A stretch of 9,227 nt of DNA from NCBI GenBank assembly GCA_024638395.1, contig JAHEKK010000090.1, forward strand, positions 1-9,227, read 5' to 3'. The position numbers and the translations under genes were made by a program. Position 1 is the stretch's first letter. Each line of letters starts with the position of its first letter. The notes beneath the pieces are model-generated. The model ran no database searches, was not told the DNA's origin, and was given only the letters and a program-made list of their open reading frames with translations. The stretch comes from Gemmatimonadota bacterium (GTDB lineage: Bacteria; Gemmatimonadota; Gemmatimonadetes; Longimicrobiales; Gaopeijiaceae). Below, one piece after another: positions 6,209 to 9,227 of this stretch.

Positions 6209-6699
6209 CCGACCTGCCCACGTACGTACTCCAACGCACCTTTGACGCGCCCCGCGACCTGGTCTGGAAGGCCTGGACCGAACCTGAGCTCCTTCGACGC
6301 TGGTATGGACCCAACGTCGAGACCACGATCCACCGATTGGACCTGAAACCGGGGGGGCTTTGGCTACTCGAGATGAACTGGGGCGGAAACGCCAACTATC
6401 AACGGGCCGAATACACCGAGGTGGCGCCCCCCGAACGCCTTGTCTGGCTGCACTCGAGCGCGGACGCGGACTGGAACGTCATCCCTTCCCCAATGAAGCC
6501 CGGTTGGCCCCGCGCGCTCCTCACAACGGTGACCTTTGAGGAGCAGGAAGGCCAAACGACGGTCCGCTTGACCTGGGTTCCTCACGAGGCCAGCGATGCC
6601 GAAATCGCGACCTTTGCCGGGGCCATTGCCGGCTTGGACCGAGGATGGGGCGCCGGGATGGAGCTCCTGGCGGAGATCCTGGTGGAGTTGCAGGCCTGA
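6205..6699 (+). CDS. SRPBCC/AHSA1 (START-like) domain protein
   Basis: The predicted protein has 164 aa from TTG 6205, the usual size for a single AHSA1 domain. It opens with YVLQRTFDAPRDLVWKAWTE (7-26), the characteristic first strand and helix, then PELLRRWYGP (27-36). A long central part with GGLWLLEMNWG (50-60) and YTEVAPPERLVWLH (70-83) gives the curved sheet. The closing helix is WGAGMELLAEILVEL (148-162). The fold makes a hydrophobic cavity and is named after Aha1, but bacterial single-domain copies usually have unknown ligands. Coupling to the ArsR-type gene by the TTGA overlap suggests that the regulator controls it and that they respond to the same small molecule. An upstream in-frame ATG (6106) lies inside the regulator gene and is unlikely. 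Confidence 0.92.
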   Translation: MTDLPTYVLQRTFDAPRDLVWKAWTEPELLRRWYGPNVETTIHRLDLKPGGLWLLEMNWGGNANYQRAEYTEVAPPERLVWLHSSADADWNVIPSPMKPGWPRALLTTVTFEEQEGQTTVRLTWVPHEASDAEIATFAGAIAGLDRGWGAGMELLAEILVELQA

Positions 6700-6757
6700 G
6701 GGTCCTGCTCGAAGAGGGTCGCGAGGCTCAGCGCTGAATCGAGGGAACCGAGCGGCC

Positions 6758-6782
6758 GATACTTTGTACAGTAAAGTACTTG
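6758..6782 (+). promoter_or_regulatory. operator-like element, copy 1, before the membrane-protein/regulator pair
   Basis: TACTTT (6760-6765) and AAAGTA (6773-6778) form an inverted repeat with a 7-nt spacer, followed by CTTGACG. The same flanks, GATACTTTGT and AAGTACTT, recur at 7826 with the same spacing but a wholly different 6-nt centre. It is a likely binding site for the winged-helix protein encoded at 7423-7803 (inference). It abuts TTG 6780 and a -35-like TTGACG, so it is probably part of the promoter. Confidence 0.65.
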
Positions 6783-6818
6783 ACGAACGTAATCGAGCGC
6801 GCCACACTTGTTGCCATC

Positions 6819-7430
6819 ATGCTGAGACTGTCCCGAGCCGACCAGGGATCGGAGCCCATTGCGCTGGGTGACCGCGCCATGGATGATCTGCGCTTCATCC
6901 GCCGGACCATGGAACACGGCGCCGCGTTTACCGCCGTCCCCGGATGGGGAGGCGTCATCATGGGAATCACCGCTCTCGCGGCTGCGACCGTCGCGGCCGG
7001 CCAGCCCACCGCCGGGCGGTGGCTCCTGGTGTGGATGGTGGAGGCGCTCCTCGCGGTGGCAATCGGAGCCATCGCTATCCATAGAAAAGCGCAACGGGCA
7101 GGACTCCCGGTCCTCTCGGGGGTCGGGCGCAAGTTCGTGCTGAGCTTTCTTCCTCCCGCCCTCGCCGGAGGCGTATTGACTGCGGCGCTGTGGCAAGCAG
7201 GCGCCCACTCCCTACTGCCAGGTACGTGGCTCCTACTCTACGGCGCCGCCGTCACTACGGCCGGGACCTATTCCGTCAACACGGTCCCCCTCACGGGCTC
7301 TTGCTTCATGGCTCTGGGGGCGTTTGCTCTACTCACGCAGCCCGCCACCGGTGACGTGGCCATGGCACTCGGATTTGGCGGACTGCACATCTTTTTTGGA
7401 ACCGCTATCGCCAGGAGGCACGGTGGCTGA
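6819..7430 (+). CDS. polytopic inner-membrane protein of unknown function (DDLRFIR...PGWGG type)
   Basis: The predicted protein has 203 aa from ATG 6819. A TTG at 6780 would add 13 residues but lies against the operator; a leaderless message from it is possible. After a short polar N-terminus, the block ALGDRAMDDLRFIRRTMEHG (15-34) is followed by FTAVPGWGGVIMGI (37-50). I recall this pair of motifs in uncharacterised proteins of Gemmatimonadota- and Acidobacteriota-like genomes, usually next to a short winged-helix regulator. Five or six hydrophobic stretches follow, near 43-60, 69-88, 106-126, 132-151, 158-174 and 178-198, consistent with an integral membrane protein. No catalytic motif is visible. 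The gene ends 8 nt into the regulator gene (GTGGCTGA), so the two are translationally coupled; it may be a sensor or partner for the regulator, but that is inference. Confidence 0.82.
   Translation: MLRLSRADQGSEPIALGDRAMDDLRFIRRTMEHGAAFTAVPGWGGVIMGITALAAATVAAGQPTAGRWLLVWMVEALLAVAIGAIAIHRKAQRAGLPVLSGVGRKFVLSFLPPALAGGVLTAALWQAGAHSLLPGTWLLLYGAAVTTAGTYSVNTVPLTGSCFMALGAFALLTQPATGDVAMALGFGGLHIFFGTAIARRHGG
7413..7418 (+). promoter_or_regulatory. Shine-Dalgarno (AGGAGG, 4-nt spacing) that fixes a GTG start
   Basis: AGGAGG lies inside the end of the membrane-protein gene, 4 nt before GTG 7423. It supports the GTG as the start of the regulator rather than the open frame reaching back to 7324. Confidence 0.75.
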
Positions 7431-7803
7431 GGGTGCCAGGGCCAGCCGCAAGGCCCCGAACCCGGCCCAGAGATCGACCGTGAGTATCGATGTTCAGACC
7501 GGACACGCGAATCCCGTGGCGCTGGACCCGATCATCCATGTCCGTGTCCGCCTCGGCATCGTCAGCGCGCTGGCGGTAGAGGACTCGCTCACGTTCAACG
7601 AGCTGAAGGAACGACTCGATACCTCAGACGGCAATCTCAGTGTTCACGCCAGAAGACTCGAGGAAGCGGGCTACGTGGAGATACGGAAATCCTTCGAGGG
7701 TCGGATGCCGCGAACGGACTATCGGCTTACTGCGACCGGGCGAAAGGCCCTCACGGAGTACCTGAACCACATGGAAGCCCTCATCGAAAGCGTTCGGGAA
7801 TAG
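7423..7803 (+). CDS. winged-helix transcriptional regulator (HTH_34/MarR-like)
   Basis: The predicted protein has 126 aa from GTG 7423. After a polar 30-residue N-terminus the conserved domain runs LDPIIHVRVRLGIVSALAV (34-52), LTFNELKERLDTSDGNLSVH (56-75), then RRLEEAGYVEIRKSFEGRMP (77-96), and TDYRLTATGRKALTEYLNHM (98-117). This is the short winged-helix family (HTH_34) whose recognition helix is in the TSDGNLSVHARRLEEAGY segment and whose wing is in EGRMPRTDYRLT. No effector domain follows, so the ligand or signal is not apparent. It is coupled to the membrane protein upstream and lies 30 nt before the uppS-like gene. Identical operator-like elements flank it (6758 and 7826), so I infer it regulates itself and the next two genes. 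Confidence 0.9.
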   Translation: MAEGARASRKAPNPAQRSTVSIDVQTGHANPVALDPIIHVRVRLGIVSALAVEDSLTFNELKERLDTSDGNLSVHARRLEEAGYVEIRKSFEGRMPRTDYRLTATGRKALTEYLNHMEALIESVRE

Positions 7804-7825
7804 GACCCACCCTCTTTTTTGGGGA

Positions 7826-7851
7826 GATACTTTGTGATACGAAGTACTTTG
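7826..7851 (+). promoter_or_regulatory. operator-like element, copy 2, before the uppS-like gene
   Basis: TACTTT (7828-7833) and GAAGTA (7841-7846) form an inverted repeat with a 7-nt spacer, followed by CTTTGA. Aligned with the copy at 6758, the outer 18 of 24 positions are identical while the six central ones all differ. That is what a conserved two-half-site protein target looks like. TACTT also repeats directly 17 nt apart in both copies. It overlaps the GTG 7834 start candidate and ends at TTG 7849. Confidence 0.65.
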
Positions 7852-8661
7852 AGCTACTACAACCGCCAACGGGCACACGATGAGCCGCCCGTCGGAGGAA
7901 CCTCCGAGCCGGCCGGCGAGAGCTGTGACCTCCATGTCGCGATCATCATGGACGGGAACGGCCGCTGGGCCCGTCAAAGGGGCCGGCTGAGGACGGCGGG
8001 TCACGTTGCGGGCACCAGGGCCGTCCGGGAGGCGGTCCAGTCCGCTCCCCAACTGGGGATCACCACGCTCACGCTGTACGCCTTCTCCTCCGACAACTGG
8101 AGCCGCCCACGAAGGGAGGTGACTCACCTCATGGGGCTGTTTCACAGGCACCTGGAATCCGAGTGCGCCCGGTTGGTCGACGGGGGGGTTCGTCTGAACG
8201 TGATTGGCCGGCGTGACCGGTTGCCCGCCCCACTCGGGCGACGCATCGCCGAGGTAGAGGAGAGAACGAGGGCGGGTCGATCCCTCCACCTCAGGGTCGC
8301 GATCGACTACTCGGCCCGTGACGCACTCATGTCGGCTGCCCGACGGCTCGCCGCGGGCGGCCCTCAGACTCGGCAAGCCTTCGAGCGGTACGTTTCGGAG
8401 GCGATTCACGCGCCCGGGGGCACCGGGGATGTGGACCTGCTCATTCGAACCGGTGGAGAGCAACGACTGAGCGACTTCCTGCTTTGGGAGTCCGCGTACG
8501 CCGAGCTATTCTTCACGCATATCCTATGGCCGGATTTCACCGGTGCGGACCTGGGGCGCGCCGTGCAGGTCTTCAAGGGCCGTGATCGCCGGTACGGAGG
8601 ACTCTCCCAGCAGTCGAAGCCTTCGCAAGACCCGTCTCTCCAGCCAGAGAGGGCGGTTTGA
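7834..8661 (+). CDS. uppS: isoprenyl transferase (undecaprenyl-type cis-prenyltransferase)
   Basis: The predicted protein has 275 aa from GTG 7834. It adds isopentenyl units to an allylic diphosphate to make long cis-polyprenyl diphosphates, the carrier lipid for cell-wall and glycan assembly. The family signatures are complete: IIMDGNGRWA (37-46) with the Mg-binding Asp40, GH at 56-57, LYAFSSDNWSRP (81-92), and RTGGEQRLSDFLLWESAYAELFF (205-227) with the C-terminal Arg, Glu and Ser of the substrate site. The start is uncertain. GTG 7834 has GGAG 7 nt upstream, TTG 7849 abuts the operator, and the next in-frame candidate (ATG 7948) would cut into the first catalytic motif. No frr or cdsA gene adjoins, unlike the usual uppS cluster, so this may be a second, specialised copy. 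Its stop overlaps the next start (TGATG). Confidence 0.93.
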   Translation: MIRSTLSYYNRQRAHDEPPVGGTSEPAGESCDLHVAIIMDGNGRWARQRGRLRTAGHVAGTRAVREAVQSAPQLGITTLTLYAFSSDNWSRPRREVTHLMGLFHRHLESECARLVDGGVRLNVIGRRDRLPAPLGRRIAEVEERTRAGRSLHLRVAIDYSARDALMSAARRLAAGGPQTRQAFERYVSEAIHAPGGTGDVDLLIRTGGEQRLSDFLLWESAYAELFFTHILWPDFTGADLGRAVQVFKGRDRRYGGLSQQSKPSQDPSLQPERAV

Positions 8662-9227
8662 TGACAAATCGCGGACTACCGGGACCCGCCATCCTGGCCG
8701 CCGGCCTGGGAATGGGCGTCGCGGGGGACCAACTCCTTCGAGCCCAGGGAGGGCCGGGGCTCAACTTTTTCCTCCTCTTCCTGGGACTCGCTGCCTCCGC
8801 CCGGATCGTCTGGCACACCGGCGGTGCAGCCCTCAGTCGTGAGGCGTCGCTGTGGATCGGCGTCGGCGTCCTCTGTGGTGCGGCCCTGATGTGGCGGGGC
8901 TCGGAACTACTGAGGGTCGGGGCCTTTCTCGCAGCGTGCACGGCCTTTGCCCTACCGGCGCTCGACGCCGGGCGCGCGTGGACGCGGCGCTCGGGCGTCC
9001 TCGACATACTGGAAGCGATGGCAAGTGCCGGCCTGCACGCTGCCCTCGCCGGCGTCCGACTTCTCGGCAATGGTGTCTGGAGCCAGGTCGGGCCGGATAC
9101 GACTCGGGGAACCGCCCGTACGTTTGCGCGGACCGCCTTGAGAGGCTTGCTCCTCGCCCTCATCCCCCTTCTCGTCTTCGGAGCGCTCTTCGTTTCCGCA
9201 GATGCGGTCTTCGCGACCCTCCTGGGA
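8661..9227 (+). CDS. DUF4173-type integral membrane protein, 3' end outside the window
   Basis: An open frame of 189 codons runs from ATG 8661 to the right edge without a stop. The start overlaps the uppS-like stop by one base (TGATG), indicating translational coupling. The N-terminal region GPAILAAGLGMGVAGDQLLR and then GLNFFLLFLGLAASARIV (33-50) gives two hydrophobic stretches. Others lie near 63-79, 84-101 and 160-180. The stretch RGLLLALIPLLVFGALFVSADAVF (161-184) resembles DUF4173 (formerly DUF4153-like) membrane proteins, a family with no known biochemical activity that is normally some 450-600 aa long, so most of this gene is missing here. Its place behind an isoprenyl transferase suggests a role with polyprenol-linked lipids or the envelope, but that is inference from the neighbourhood only. 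Confidence 0.8.
   Translation, partial: MTNRGLPGPAILAAGLGMGVAGDQLLRAQGGPGLNFFLLFLGLAASARIVWHTGGAALSREASLWIGVGVLCGAALMWRGSELLRVGAFLAACTAFALPALDAGRAWTRRSGVLDILEAMASAGLHAALAGVRLLGNGVWSQVGPDTTRGTARTFARTALRGLLLALIPLLVFGALFVSADAVFATLLG

Noticed and set aside
6690..6709. GCAGG/CCTGC hairpin at the end of the AHSA1 gene as a terminator
   Set aside because: Only a 5-bp stem with a 9-nt loop overlapping the stop codon and no T-run; too weak to call.
7811..7820. T-rich run CTCTTTTTT after the regulator as an intrinsic terminator
   Set aside because: No stem-loop precedes it; the regulator and uppS-like gene may therefore be partly co-transcribed.
7624..8463. 279-codon minus-strand open frame
   Set aside because: It lies opposite the regulator and the uppS-like gene, both with clear family motifs; no independent protein signal.

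Overview
This is a GC-rich bacterial chromosomal stretch with eleven complete protein genes and a twelfth running off the right edge. I see no tRNA, rRNA, CRISPR array, transposase or phage gene. The gene families suggest a soil or marine Gemmatimonadota-like or related bacterium: a short HTH_34-type winged-helix regulator beside a 'DDLRFIR...PGWGG' membrane protein, a DUF4173-type membrane protein, and an ArsR/AHSA1 pair. That assignment is inference from family recall, not from a marker gene.

Left part (1-3090): a secreted alpha/beta-hydrolase (putative esterase) with a C-terminal TPR-like tail, a convergent single-domain VOC/CatE-like dioxygenase or glyoxalase-fold protein whose 3' end overlaps it by 100 bp, and a second, clearly homologous but cytoplasmic esterase. 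Middle-left (3158-4675, minus strand): an exported SnoaL/NTF2-like protein, an unrecognised protein with a 'HIRGRNLRPLY' core, and a soluble SnoaL-like (ester-cyclase type) protein. Middle (4995-5693): a stand-alone DUF2161-type PD-(D/E)XK nuclease-fold protein, followed by a strong GC hairpin.

Right part: two regulated units. The first (5840-6699) is a translationally coupled ArsR-type repressor and AHSA1/SRPBCC protein; a near-palindrome sits directly on the repressor's start codon. The second (6758-9227) has four genes: a polytopic membrane protein, a winged-helix regulator, an isoprenyl (undecaprenyl-type) diphosphate synthase, and a DUF4173-type membrane protein. Two copies of one distinctive operator-like element (TACTTT-N7-RAAGTA followed by CTT) lie in front of the membrane-protein/regulator pair and in front of the uppS-like/DUF4173 pair. 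This ties the four genes into one probable regulon, and it is the most interesting thing in the window: an apparently self-regulated envelope or polyprenol-lipid module away from the usual frr-uppS-cdsA setting.

Start codons: three genes have AGGAGG exactly 4 nt before the chosen start, with ATG, TTG and GTG starts. Three probable promoter/operator elements overlap or touch start codons, which hints at leaderless or nearly leaderless transcripts.
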